A stretch of 64,000 bases of DNA, from positions 99,107 to 163,106 of the forward strand of contig NZ_JAPDOD010000017.1 of NCBI RefSeq assembly GCF_027587205.1. The letters run 5' to 3'. Positions 50,503 to 58,920 of this stretch are shown here, piece after piece. The translations under genes and the position numbers were made by a program. The notes under the pieces were generated by a model that saw nothing but the letters and a program-made list of their open reading frames with translations, searched no databases and was not told the origin of the DNA. The first letter of the stretch is position 1; every line of letters begins with the position of its first letter. The DNA comes from Solirubrobacter ginsenosidimutans (GTDB taxonomy: Bacteria; Actinomycetota; Thermoleophilia; Solirubrobacterales; Solirubrobacteraceae).

Positions 50503-51572
50503 GCGCCTGCGAGAAGCGATGCCTGAGGCTGCGGCGCCGGCTTGGCGGCCGGCGTCCCGTCGAGGTCGAACTGGTCGATGGTCACCTCGAGATCGTGGCT
50601 GTTGACGCCCGTGAACGTGCCGCCGCTGGTGCCGGCGACGCTGTAGCCGCTGCGGTAGACGTACTCGCCCGAGAGGATGTACGGAACGGTCAGCGTGGTC
50701 TTCGTGACCGCGATGCTGGCAACGATCTTGGAGTGTGCGGGGACGAGGATCGGCTGCGACCAGGCGAACTTGGTCGTGTTCGTCGTCGAGCCGTTCTTCG
50801 TCCAGCTCTTCGAGCCTTCCACCGAGACCTTGAAGTCGCTGATCAGCGGGATCTTGACGCCGCCCGAGAGGGTCATCTTCAGGGTGGAGGTGTTCGTCCA
50901 GCTCTGCGTGTCGGTGAACGTCTTCTCGCCGCTCATGGTCGTGCTCTGCTGGAGGTTCGACGAGTTCGTCTGCGACAGGTGGTCGAGCGACTCGAGGCTG
51001 GCATCGGTGATCTGCAGGTGATCGAGGTCGTAGCCGATGCTGTGGCCGACGAACTCGGCGACCTGGTCCACGGCCCGGCAGACGGTGGTGTTCGAGCCGC
51101 TGCCGACGTTGACGGCGGTGACACAGACGGTCTGCGCGGTCGCCGGAGCCGGGACCGTGACGTCATAGGTGTGGCCGGGCAGCGTGGGTGGCGGGATCGC
51201 GGCGGCACGGGCGTTCGGCGTGGCCACAGGCGGGTCGGGCTGGTTCGCGGTGAGCGTCCGCACGAGCACGCCGTCGACGCGCACCTGGACCGTCAGCGCG
51301 GCGCTCGGCTGGTCGCCGTCCGTCGCCCGGCCGGTGACCCGGACCGCGGCGGTGTCGACGGTCTGGCGCGGCGTCCCGAGCGTCACGACGGGGCTGATCG
51401 AAGGCGGCGGTGGCGGAAGCTTGACGCAGACGTCGTCGACGAGGACGTAGCCCTTCGGGCAATGGATGATCGGGTCGTCACCGACCGGCGGCAGGGCCAG
51501 CGCGGCGGGCGTGATCGATGCGAAGGCGGCGGTGCACAGCACCGCGCCGGCGATTCGGTGGATCGGACTCAC
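50499..51572 (-). CDS. Secreted aerolysin/ETX-MTX2-like beta pore-forming protein
   Basis: The 357-residue protein has a signal peptide (HRIAGAVLCTAAFASITPAA, cleavage near ALA-LPP) and an N-terminal region with CPKGYVLVDDVCVK and a Pro-rich hinge. An Ig-like middle domain precedes the C-terminal half. The C-terminal half, from about residue 195, is rich in Ser/Thr strands: STTMSGEKTFTDTQSWTNTS, VSVEGSKSWTKNGSTTNTTK, then FAWSQPILVPAHSKIVASI and VPYILSGEY. Alternating Ser/Thr strands before a QPI-VP-x-SK block are the pattern of ETX/MTX2 (aerolysin-fold) toxins. It could be a predation or defence protein or a non-toxic relative. The GTG at 51572 follows GGAGGAACGTC. Confidence 0.72.
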   Translation of the reverse strand: MSPIHRIAGAVLCTAAFASITPAALALPPVGDDPIIHCPKGYVLVDDVCVKLPPPPPSISPVVTLGTPRQTVDTAAVRVTGRATDGDQPSAALTVQVRVDGVLVRTLTANQPDPPVATPNARAAAIPPPTLPGHTYDVTVPAPATAQTVCVTAVNVGSGSNTTVCRAVDQVAEFVGHSIGYDLDHLQITDASLESLDHLSQTNSSNLQQSTTMSGEKTFTDTQSWTNTSTLKMTLSGGVKIPLISDFKVSVEGSKSWTKNGSTTNTTKFAWSQPILVPAHSKIVASIAVTKTTLTVPYILSGEYVYRSGYSVAGTSGGTFTGVNSHDLEVTIDQFDLDGTPAAKPAPQPQASLLAGA

Positions 51573-51681
51573 GACGTTCCTCCATCGAGGGAGAGGTGGG
51601 AGGTGAGTGGGCGTGGCCGCATTCTCTGAGAGAGCGGCTTGGCAAGACCTTGCGTTCTGGTTGGTGGGGTAGGTTGTGGGG

Positions 51682-52355
51682 GTGGTGACGGCGCGGGATC
51701 TGACCCTCGGCGACGGGCGCACGCTGCGGGTTCACGACAGCGGCGGCGACGGGTTCGCGGTGCTGTGGCATCACGGCTCGCCGCAGACCGGGTGCTCGAG
51801 CGCTTCGCGGTGATGGGCGCGTCCGGCGGTGGCCCGCACGCGCTCGCCTGCGCGGCGGGCCTGCCGGAGCGGGTGACCGCCGTCGCCTGCTTGGCAAGCC
51901 CCGCGCCCTACACCGAGGCGTTCGACTGGTTCGGCGGGATGGTCGATCCGAGCGGTCTGCGCGCGGCCCGCGAGGGCCGGGAGACACGGGCCGAGCATGC
52001 CGAGACGGCGGAGTTCGTCCCGTCCAGCTTCACCGACGCCGACTGGGCCGCGCTGGAGGGCGACTGGTCCTCGCTCGGGCAGGACGCGGTGCGCGCCGGG
52101 GAGGCCGGGCCGGACGGAGAGATCGACGACGACGTGGCGTTCGCCTCAGCGTGGGGGTTCGAGCTCGAGAGCATCGAAACGCCGGTGCTGCTCGCACAGG
52201 GTGGCGAGGATCGCGTGATCCCGCCGTCGCACGCCTATGCGCTGCTGCGCGCCCTGCCCCGGCCGGAGCTGTGGCTGCGCCCGCTCGACGGCCACATCTC
52301 GATCCTGCACGCCTGCCCGCTGACTCTGGACTGGCTTCGTCTCAACGCGCGCTGA
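51682..52355 (+). pseudogene. Alpha/beta hydrolase broken by internal deletion and frameshift
   Basis: The 5' part reads from GTG at 51682: VVTARDLTLGDGRTLRVHDS, GFAVLWHHGSPQTG, which holds the HG-x-P oxyanion motif of an alpha/beta hydrolase. After CCGCAGACCGGG the frame changes, and the 5' frame stops at 51813. The rest of the hydrolase continues in another frame from about 51792: ERFAVMGASGGGPHALA with the nucleophile elbow GASGG, then GGEDRVIPPSHAY and LDGHISI with the late Asp and His. Normally about 55-60 residues separate the two parts; they are missing. An in-frame start for the second part (upstream to 51639) gives an unrelated N-terminus. Probably a dead gene, or an assembly error. 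Confidence 0.75.
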
Positions 52356-53784
52356 AGCGCAGCGCGCCGTCCTCGAGCCGCGCGTGGCGGAGGGTGACGA
52401 CGTCCTGCGCATAGCTCATCCCGAGGCGCCACGGCGCGCGCGAGCCGCCCTTCGGGAAGCGGTGGATCGAGCGCTGCACGTAGCCCGCGTCGAAGTCCAG
52501 CAAGGGGCGCCGCTCCACCGTCGGGTCGTCATCGACCGGCATGCACTGCCGGTACCCGCGGCGCTCCATGTGGGTGAGCAGGCGGCAGACGTACTCCGCC
52601 ACCAGATCGGCCTTCAGCGTCCATGACGCGTTCGTGTACCCGATCGTGAACGCGAAGTTCGGGACGCGGCTGAGCATCATGCCCTTGTACGCCATCCGCT
52701 CCGGCAGTGACACCGGCTCACCGTCGACGACGAGCTCGATGCCACCGATGGCGAGCAGGTTCAGGCCGGTGGCGGTGACGACGACGTCCGCGTCCAGCTC
52801 CGCTCCCGATGCGAGCCGGATACCGCCCGCGACGAACCGGTCGATCTCGTCGGTGACCACCGACGCCCGCCCGCGCGAGATCGCTTTGAAGAGATCGCCG
52901 TCGGGCACGAGGCAGAGCCGCTGATCCCACGGGCCGTAGCGCGGGTTGAAGTGCACGTCGACGTCGTAGCCGTCCGGCAGTTGCGCGGCGACGCCATGCC
53001 GCAGCAGCTTGCGCATCAGCTTCGGACGGCGCTGGCTGAGTTGGTAGACGAGCGTCGAGATCCCGACGTTCTTCCAGCGGGCGATCGGATACGCCGCCCG
53101 CGGGCCGAGCAGACGGCGCAGCGCGTTGGCGATCGGGTCCTCGGACGGGATCGAGAGAATGTACGACGGTGAGCGCTGGAGCATCGTCACGTGACCGGCG
53201 CGCTCCGCGAGCGCGGGCACGAGCGTCACCGCCGTGGCGCCGCTGCCGATGACCACGATCCGCTTGCCCGTGTAGTCCAGGTCCTCGGGCCAGAACTGCG
53301 GGTGGACGAGCCGGCCGCTGTAGTCCTCCAAGCCGTTGAACTCGGGCCGGTAGCCCTCGTCATAGCGGTAGTAGCCGCCGCACACGTAGAGGAAGTCGCA
53401 CGTGACGTCCGGCTCGCCCTCGGTTTCCACCGTCCAGCGCGCGTCGGGCGTCGACCAGGTGGCGCGGACGACGCGATGCCCGTACCGGATCCGGTGATCG
53501 ATCCCCGCCTCACGCGCGGTGTCACGGACGTATTCGAGGATCGCGGGACCGTCCGCGATCGCCTTCGCCGCCGTCCACGGGCGGAACCGGTACCCGAGCG
53601 TCTGCATGTCCGAGTCCGACCGCATGCCCGGGTAGCGGAACAGGTCCCACGTCCCGCCGCTGGCCGCGCGCGCCTCGAAGATCGCGTAGGTCTTGTGCGG
53701 GAGACGGGTCTGGAGATGGTGCGCGGCACCGATCCCCGACAGCCCGGCCCCCACGATCAGTACGTCAACGTGCTCCGCGCTCAA
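52342..53784 (-). CDS. Flavin-containing monooxygenase, Baeyer-Villiger type
   Basis: The 480-residue protein has two dinucleotide-binding loops: FAD motif DVLIVGAGLSGIGAAHHL at the start and NADPH motif IVVIGSGATAVTLVPAL near residue 180. Between them lies YSGRLVHPQFWPED, a Baeyer-Villiger signature (FxGxxxHxxxWP) with Tyr for Phe. ASGGTWDLFRYPGMRSDSD is typical of this class. It inserts oxygen into ketones or S-oxidises substrates using NADPH and O2. The TTG start at 53784 overlaps the stop of the ScyD-like gene (TTGA), so it is the last gene of a four-gene operon. The 3' end overlaps the broken hydrolase by 14 nt. Confidence 0.93.
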   Translation of the reverse strand: MSAEHVDVLIVGAGLSGIGAAHHLQTRLPHKTYAIFEARAASGGTWDLFRYPGMRSDSDMQTLGYRFRPWTAAKAIADGPAILEYVRDTAREAGIDHRIRYGHRVVRATWSTPDARWTVETEGEPDVTCDFLYVCGGYYRYDEGYRPEFNGLEDYSGRLVHPQFWPEDLDYTGKRIVVIGSGATAVTLVPALAERAGHVTMLQRSPSYILSIPSEDPIANALRRLLGPRAAYPIARWKNVGISTLVYQLSQRRPKLMRKLLRHGVAAQLPDGYDVDVHFNPRYGPWDQRLCLVPDGDLFKAISRGRASVVTDEIDRFVAGGIRLASGAELDADVVVTATGLNLLAIGGIELVVDGEPVSLPERMAYKGMMLSRVPNFAFTIGYTNASWTLKADLVAEYVCRLLTHMERRGYRQCMPVDDDPTVERRPLLDFDAGYVQRSIHRFPKGGSRAPWRLGMSYAQDVVTLRHARLEDGALRFSAR

Positions 53785-54812
53785 GTCAAGAGCAGGATAC
53801 GGCCGGTGTGCTTGCGATACGCATCCTCGCGCGTGGCGCCTGCCACCGACCAGTCGCTGACGTAGACCTTGCCGTCCTTGCCGACCGCCACGCCGCCGGG
53901 GTAGTGCAGCCCGGTCGCGACGATCGTCTTGGTGCCGTCGGGCGCGATCCTGACCACCCGCCCGGGGCGGAACTCGGTCGCATAGACCGCGCCGTCCGGC
54001 CCGCTCGCGAGCGCGCTGATCGTCGTCAGCCCCGACGCGAAGACGACCGGCGCCGCGCCCGGCGCGACCCGCCAGATCCGCGCGCTGTGACTCTTGGACT
54101 CGTTGCCCGTGTACTCGCCGACGTAGAGCGCGCCGTCCGTGCCCGCCGTCAGCGCGGCGGGAACCGACTGCGCGCCGGCCTCGGTGTGCGGGAAGACCGC
54201 GATCGTGCGAACGTCGCTTCCCCGGATCTCCAGCAGCGTGTTGGCCGCCGAGTCCGAGACGTAGAGCGCGTCGCCCAGCGCCGCGACGCCGTACGGGTTG
54301 GAGACCTTCCCCTCGCCGTCCGGATCATCGCGGTACTCGACGGCCGAGACGTTCGGCCCGATCTCCCGGCGCCCGCCGGGGGTGACGAAGACGAGCCGCC
54401 CGGACTGCTTGCGGACGGCCTTCGGCACCTGTCGCGGCGGCGTGTTCGGGGCCTCGTTGAACTCGGCGGAGATCGCGGTCATCAGCCGTCCGTCCGGCAG
54501 GACGGTGAGCTGGTCGGCGCCGAGCGAGAAGAACCCGTCCGGCCGGCCGCGCATCGACAACAGACCATCCGCGACGGTCTTGACAGCACCTTCTCGCGTG
54601 ACCTTGACGATGCTCCCGGACGCGCCGAAGCAGCCCTCGAAGTTGCACCGCTTCCCACCGGTGCCGACCAGCGTCGCGTACAGCGTCCCGTCGGGAGCGA
54701 TCGCGAGCCCGCGCGGCCGGGCGAGATGGTCCGCGATCACTGTGGTCGTCGCGCCCGCCGGCGCGGCGACGAGCGCGATCAGCGCGATCGCGAGGCACAA
54801 CGCGCGCCTCAC
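53781..54812 (-). CDS. Secreted ScyD/ScyE-like beta-propeller protein
   Basis: The 343-residue protein has a signal peptide (RRALCLAIALIALVAAPAGA) and a six-bladed NHL-type propeller with repeats such as RGLAIAPDGTLYATLVGTGG, NPYGVAALGDALYVSDSAAN and PGGVAVGKDGKVYVSDWS. It matches the family of ScyD/ScyE proteins named from the cyanobacterial scytonemin cluster, common in actinobacteria with unknown function. I chose the GTG at 54812 because it begins the signal peptide and gives a GTGA overlap with the upstream gene. The stop overlaps the monooxygenase start. Confidence 0.9.
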   Translation of the reverse strand: MRRALCLAIALIALVAAPAGATTTVIADHLARPRGLAIAPDGTLYATLVGTGGKRCNFEGCFGASGSIVKVTREGAVKTVADGLLSMRGRPDGFFSLGADQLTVLPDGRLMTAISAEFNEAPNTPPRQVPKAVRKQSGRLVFVTPGGRREIGPNVSAVEYRDDPDGEGKVSNPYGVAALGDALYVSDSAANTLLEIRGSDVRTIAVFPHTEAGAQSVPAALTAGTDGALYVGEYTGNESKSHSARIWRVAPGAAPVVFASGLTTISALASGPDGAVYATEFRPGRVVRIAPDGTKTIVATGLHYPGGVAVGKDGKVYVSDWSVAGATREDAYRKHTGRILLLT

Positions 54813-55471
54813 GGCTCGCTCCACAGCGTCGCGAGCCGCGTCAGCTCGTCGCGGCTCACCGGGGCGAACGTGCGGGTCGGGCGCTCGGCCTCGCCGAACC
54901 ACAGCCGCAGCTCGTCGCCCTCGAGCGCCGCCCCGCCGTCGGCGCAGGCGCACTCGACGTCGGGATGGGCGCACGGCAGCCACGTGTAATCGGTGTGCTC
55001 GTCGAGCTTCCAGCCGACACTCGAAAGGAGGCTCTGCGCCGTGGCCGCGATGCCACCGAAGCCGGACGCGCTCTCCGCCGGGAGGCCGGCGCGGCGGACG
55101 TCGATGCCGCCGAGCCACGTCGGCTCCAGCGCGATGCCCGCGGGCAGCTCCGGCTCCAGGCGCTCGATCAGCGCCCGCGCGATCGCCTGGCTCATCCGCG
55201 CCGACACCCGTTCCTCGAGCTCGAGCGAGTCGACGACCGGTTCAGCGACCTCGCCCTCCTTGCCCGTCCAGATCTCCAACTCACCGAGGTAGCCGCTCGT
55301 CACGTGCAACGTCACCTCCACCCAGCGACCCGCCGCGTCCGTCCCGGTCGCGATCAACGGCAGCCAATCCGACCGGCCCGACGGCACGTCGCCGGGGTCG
55401 AAACAGGCGGCGGGTACCGCCTGATCCACCTCGAAGTTCACCGACGCGCAGCCGCACCCGCACCGCGCCAC
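54809..55471 (-). CDS. Conserved protein of unknown function, frameshifted at its 5' end
   Basis: The intact frame encodes 220 residues starting with ARCGCGCASVNFEVD, a CxCxC cluster, followed by SDWLPLIATGTDAAGRW and VEVTLHVTSGYLGELEIWTG. A second Cys-rich block lies near the end (LPCAHPDVECACADGG). No signal peptide. The cysteine cluster sits abnormally at the extreme N-terminus, and the true beginning appears to lie in another frame upstream (55472-55605). Thus the GTG at 55471 is probably not the ancestral start. The stop overlaps the ScyD-like start (GTGA). The function is unknown; a metal-binding role is possible from the cysteines. Confidence 0.65.
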   Translation of the reverse strand: MARCGCGCASVNFEVDQAVPAACFDPGDVPSGRSDWLPLIATGTDAAGRWVEVTLHVTSGYLGELEIWTGKEGEVAEPVVDSLELEERVSARMSQAIARALIERLEPELPAGIALEPTWLGGIDVRRAGLPAESASGFGGIAATAQSLLSSVGWKLDEHTDYTWLPCAHPDVECACADGGAALEGDELRLWFGEAERPTRTFAPVSRDELTRLATLWSEP

Positions 55472-55605
55472 GGCCCGCGCCGCACGCGCCTGGGAGCGCA
55501 GCTCCGCGGCGCGAACGGGTCCTGCAGCAACCGCTCGACGAGCTGCGTCTCGAGCGCGCTCAACGGACGCGGATCGATCTGGATCGGCGGCGAGAACGCG
55601 GTCAC
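55472..55605 (-). pseudogene. Out-of-frame 5' part of the CxCxC protein gene
   Basis: From GTG at 55605 the frame reads TAFSPPIQIDPRPLSALETQ, LVERLLQDPF, then degenerates after about 55515 and stops at the base of the CxCxC cluster. Shifting frame there gives AAELRSQARAARAVARCGCG, which joins smoothly to the downstream protein. The GTG at 55605 overlaps the methyltransferase stop as GTGA, exactly like the other joints of this operon, supporting it as the original start. Confidence 0.65.
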
Positions 55606-56363
55606 GCCGCGAGTCTACGGCGCGTCCAGTGGCACTCGGTGCGCATTGACAAGATCGACACTTCCGGGGCGAGCTCGCGGAGCCGTTCGATCGCCGTGTC
55701 GCGGGTGGGCAACGCGGCGATGAAGGCCAGCGAGGCGAGGTAGGCGACGAAGGTCTCGCGGTCCTGCTCGCGGGTGTGGAGCAGCTCGTGGTAGCGCAGC
55801 GGCGCGAACGCGTCGGTGGCGGCGAACGCGCGACGCCATGCCGGGTCCTGGCTCCCGGTCATCGGGCCGAGGCCCGCCTCGGTGCGCAACCCGGCGACGT
55901 ACGTCTCGAGCTCCGGTGTCGGCGGCTCGGTGTCGCGGCCGATGTTCCACACGATCGCCAGCCCGCCTCCCGGCCGCAGCACCCGCGCGAGCTCACGCAG
56001 CGCGACGTCGGCGTCGAACCAGTGGAACGCGTTGCCGACGACCGCCGCGTCGATCGAACCGTCGGCCAGCGGGAGCTGCTCCGCCACGCCCTCGACAACC
56101 TCGGCGCCGGGAACCCGCGACGCCAGCACCTCGCGCATCGCCGCCGCAGGCTCGACCGCGACCACCGATCCAACCAGTGGCATCAACAGTCGCGAGAGCT
56201 GCCCAGTCCCCGCGGCCAGGTCGAGCACGCGCGAGCTCCGCGAGAGCCCAAGCTCCTCGGCGAGCCACGGCGCGAGCTCGGGCGCATACCCCGGCCGCCC
56301 GCGGTCGTACACGCGCGCCGCGTCAAGGCTCGCCCCGAATCCCCGTTGCGCCAGCGGATCCAT
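55602..56363 (-). CDS. SAM-dependent class I methyltransferase
   Basis: The 253-residue protein has the methyltransferase type 11 layout: YDRGRPGYAPELAPWL, motif I VLDLAAGTGQLSRLL, acidic loop VVAVEPAAAMREVL, VVEGVAEQLPLADGSIDAAV, GNAFHWFDADVALREL and the post-motif ARVLRPGGGLAIVW. The substrate is unknown; it most resembles small-molecule methyltransferases of the UbiE/COQ5 group. The ATG at 56363 lies 15 nt from a hairpin repeat. It is the first gene of the operon leading to the Baeyer-Villiger monooxygenase, overlapping the next gene as GTGA. Confidence 0.92.
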   Translation of the reverse strand: MDPLAQRGFGASLDAARVYDRGRPGYAPELAPWLAEELGLSRSSRVLDLAAGTGQLSRLLMPLVGSVVAVEPAAAMREVLASRVPGAEVVEGVAEQLPLADGSIDAAVVGNAFHWFDADVALRELARVLRPGGGLAIVWNIGRDTEPPTPELETYVAGLRTEAGLGPMTGSQDPAWRRAFAATDAFAPLRYHELLHTREQDRETFVAYLASLAFIAALPTRDTAIERLRELAPEVSILSMRTECHWTRRRLAA

Positions 56364-56377
56364 GTCCGCGAAGGCTA

Positions 56378-56560
56378 GGGGGTGTGTAACCAGAGCTGCC
56401 TGTCAGGACGCTCTGGTGCCGCACCCCCACCTGCGCGCCAAATCGAACAGTGCGAACCTGATCGAAACCGGCGCACAGAGCATCAAACGCCCACGGTCGA
56501 CCACGGCGACCGGAAGAAGGCGTGTGCGGGACACTTTCAATGCCACGCCCGTAACGTTCG
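56378..56560. repeat. Hairpin repeat, second copy of the interspersed family
   Basis: GGGGGTGTGTAACCAGAGC (56378-56396) pairs with 56410-56428 at 16 of 19 positions, with CCTGTCAGGAC at the apex. The tail to about 56510 matches 27107-27195 closely (shared CGAACCTGATCGAAACC and CAAACGCCCACGGTCGACCA). GCCACGCCCGTAAC (56542-56555) is the inverted counterpart of GTTACGGGCGTGG at 26980-26992. The 23-bp outer inverted repeat is absent. No gene is seen between 56364 and 56595. Confidence 0.75.
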
Positions 56561-56595
56561 CCCAGAGAGCGGCCGGATCAGGACGTTCGAGCGAC

Positions 56596-57249
56596 TCAGC
56601 CCGCGGTGACGTCCAGCTCGATCGCGAGCTCGGACAGCGGCGCGCCCCAGTCCTCGAGCGATTGCGGCGACGCGAGGCTGTACCCGGCACCCACGGCGGA
56701 GACCGCTCCGCGCAGCGCCCACTTGGCGAACGTGTCGGCGAAGCGCTCCGGCGCGGCGGCGCAGTCGCCCTGGATCTTGTCCGGGCACACCCCGCTCGTC
56801 GGCACCTGCGCGGCGAGCCGGTCGCGCAGCATGTCGGGCACGAGCGCGTAGTCGACGACGTGGCCCAGCTCGTGCAACGTGACCGTGTCGCGGTCGATCT
56901 TGCGCCGGCCGTCGAGGCGCGCGAGGTTCAGCCGGACCTCGTACTGGTTCGGCGCGACGGCCCTCGCCCAGCCCAGCCAGTACCCGTACGGCTCGTAGAA
57001 CGCCGTGATCCGCGTTCGCCCGTCGACGTCGTCGATCAGCCGCCGCGCTTCCGGCCGCGCCTTGGCGATCGCGCCCAGCACCCACGCGCGGTCCGCGACC
57101 GGGAAGTCGGGCGCGAACGTCAACTCGCCGGACGTGGTCGACGCCTGCGCGACGGGCTTGTTCTCCGGTCGTAGCGCGTACGCCGCGAGCGCCCCCAATG
57201 CTGAAAGCACCGCGATCCACTGCAACAACGTCTTCCCGCTCATCGCCAT
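56596..57249 (-). CDS. Membrane-anchored zinc-metallopeptidase-like protein
   Basis: The 217-residue protein has an N-terminal signal or anchor helix (LLQWIAVLSALGALAAYAL) and an extracytoplasmic domain with TVTLHELGHVVDYALVP, an HExxH zinc motif followed by a further acidic residue. ERFADTFAKWALRGA may contribute the third ligand (Glu or Asp). Two cysteines (GVCPDKIQGDCAAA) could form a disulfide. The size and HELGHVVD motif recall small ImmA-like or putative basic secretory metallopeptidases, but I cannot assign a family. An alternative start is the ATG at 57243. Confidence 0.78.
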   Translation of the reverse strand: MAMSGKTLLQWIAVLSALGALAAYALRPENKPVAQASTTSGELTFAPDFPVADRAWVLGAIAKARPEARRLIDDVDGRTRITAFYEPYGYWLGWARAVAPNQYEVRLNLARLDGRRKIDRDTVTLHELGHVVDYALVPDMLRDRLAAQVPTSGVCPDKIQGDCAAAPERFADTFAKWALRGAVSAVGAGYSLASPQSLEDWGAPLSELAIELDVTAG

Positions 57250-57321
57250 GGACTGTGTCCGGGCGCAAGCCGCCCCACCATTGGATGATCGTCCAGGAAC
57301 CTGGCCGGGAGTACAGCTCGT

Positions 57322-58917
57322 CTAGCCGCGCCAGCGTTCCGCGATCGCGCGCAGGTCGACCGGTACCGCGGCGTGCGTGAAGTGCGGGCGGAGAAGGAAC
57401 GCACCGCGGGCGGGGCAGTCATAGGGACGGCTGGTGACGGTTCCGTCGGTCGATAGCTGCACGGCCTGGAGGGAGAGGCAGTACGGCCGCGGCTCGCCCT
57501 GGTCGTGCTCCATCGACCGGCAGTCCACGCGCGTGCGCGACCAGCGGCGGCAGCGATCGATCGCGATGACGGGGTTCTCGTCTCGCGTGCGGCCGGCGGC
57601 GCGCGCGAGCGGCAGCCGCGGGAGGCCGAGCACGCGCGCTGCCGCACGATCGGTCAGCGTGCCGCCGAGCACGAGCGCGGTCCTCGCCGTCGTCCGTGCG
57701 CCTGACGGCGTGCGCAGATCGCCGACGATCCGATACAGCCCGGGGCGCAGCCGACCCGGCAGGCGCGGGTGCCCGACGCCACCGCCGAGGGTCGCGGTCA
57801 GGTGGGCGGTCTGCGGGCCGTCCAACCGCAGACGCACGTGACCCGGCAGCGTCGAGCGCAGCGCGAGCGAGCGGCGCGAGCCCGGCTCGAAGCGCAGCGC
57901 CGCCAGCCCTGGGCGTTCGGGCGCGAGGTAGACGAGCTCCTTACCGTCACTCGCGAGCAGACCGCCGTCCGCGGCGACCCCCAGCTCATACGCGCTGAAG
58001 CTCAAGGGGAGATTGACGCCATCCGCCTGCAGCGGGACGCGGACCGCGTGCGGTGGCGAGCCGGTCACGCGCAGGATCGTGCCGGGCGTGGTCGACGAGC
58101 CCGTGCGCAGGAGCGCCACGTCGCCTCCGGGCAGCGCGACCGGGCGCTCGGCAATCCGGCCGAGTACGAGCTCGGCGGGCCGGAAGTCGCCGGCGAACAC
58201 GGTGCGCACCCCGGCGGCGTCGACGCGGCAGACCGCGTACGCGAACCCGACGAGGAGCCCGCCGGCCGATGGCGCCAACGACCCCGCGCGCCCGACGCAG
58301 CGGTCGTCGCTCGGCCCCACCGGCGCTACCGCCCGCAGCAGCCCGTCCGCGCTCAGCGTGAGCAGGCCGCTGTCCTCCTCGTCGTCGGCGATCCACAAGC
58401 TTCCGTCGGGCCCGAGCGCGAGCGCCGTAGGTGCCAGCTTGGAGTACAGCGCCGGAAGCGGTTCCCCGAGCGGCGGCGGGTACAGCGGCCCGCCGCCCGC
58501 AACGGTCATGATCGTCCCGTCCGGCGCGATCCGCCGGACGGTGCGGTCGGTCGCAACGAAGAGCGTCCCGTCCGCCGCTTCGGTGACGGCTCCGGCGGAC
58601 CGCAGGTGCGCCGTGAGTGCCGGCCCGCCCTCCCCGCGGTCGCCGTGCGGAAGCCCACCCGCGACCCGGCTCGCCCGGCCCAGCACGCTCATCCGCAGCA
58701 CCACGTCACCGCCCGCGATCAGCAGGCCACCGTCGTGAGCGGCGATCACGCTCTCGACCGCCAGCCGCAACTCGGTGGCCGGCGCGCTCGCGATGTCCGC
58801 CGGACGCACCCGCCCACCGCCGGCGATCACGTACGCCTCGCCTTCCGCGCCGGCGGAGGCCGGCCAGATCATGGCGACGGCGACGGCGAGCAGCAGGAGA
58901 CCGAGCGGGTGCCGCAC
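57322..58917 (-). CDS. Secreted NHL-repeat protein
   Basis: The 531-residue protein has a signal peptide (RHPLGLLLLAVAVAMIWPAS, cleavage near AGA-EGE) and about 300 residues of NHL-like propeller blades (AVTEAADGTLFVATDRTVRR, IAPDGTIMTVAGGG, ALGPDGSLWIADDEE). A beta-sandwich domain (LPGHVRLRLDGPQTAHLTAT) and a Cys-containing C-terminal region (IDRCRRWSRTRVDCRSM, RPYDCPARG) follow. It is an extracellular binding protein of unknown ligand. The GTG start is 4 nt after the stop of the next propeller gene upstream, so the two are one transcript. Confidence 0.85.
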   Translation of the reverse strand: MRHPLGLLLLAVAVAMIWPASAGAEGEAYVIAGGGRVRPADIASAPATELRLAVESVIAAHDGGLLIAGGDVVLRMSVLGRASRVAGGLPHGDRGEGGPALTAHLRSAGAVTEAADGTLFVATDRTVRRIAPDGTIMTVAGGGPLYPPPLGEPLPALYSKLAPTALALGPDGSLWIADDEEDSGLLTLSADGLLRAVAPVGPSDDRCVGRAGSLAPSAGGLLVGFAYAVCRVDAAGVRTVFAGDFRPAELVLGRIAERPVALPGGDVALLRTGSSTTPGTILRVTGSPPHAVRVPLQADGVNLPLSFSAYELGVAADGGLLASDGKELVYLAPERPGLAALRFEPGSRRSLALRSTLPGHVRLRLDGPQTAHLTATLGGGVGHPRLPGRLRPGLYRIVGDLRTPSGARTTARTALVLGGTLTDRAAARVLGLPRLPLARAAGRTRDENPVIAIDRCRRWSRTRVDCRSMEHDQGEPRPYCLSLQAVQLSTDGTVTSRPYDCPARGAFLLRPHFTHAAVPVDLRAIAERWRG

Positions 58918-58920
58918 CGG

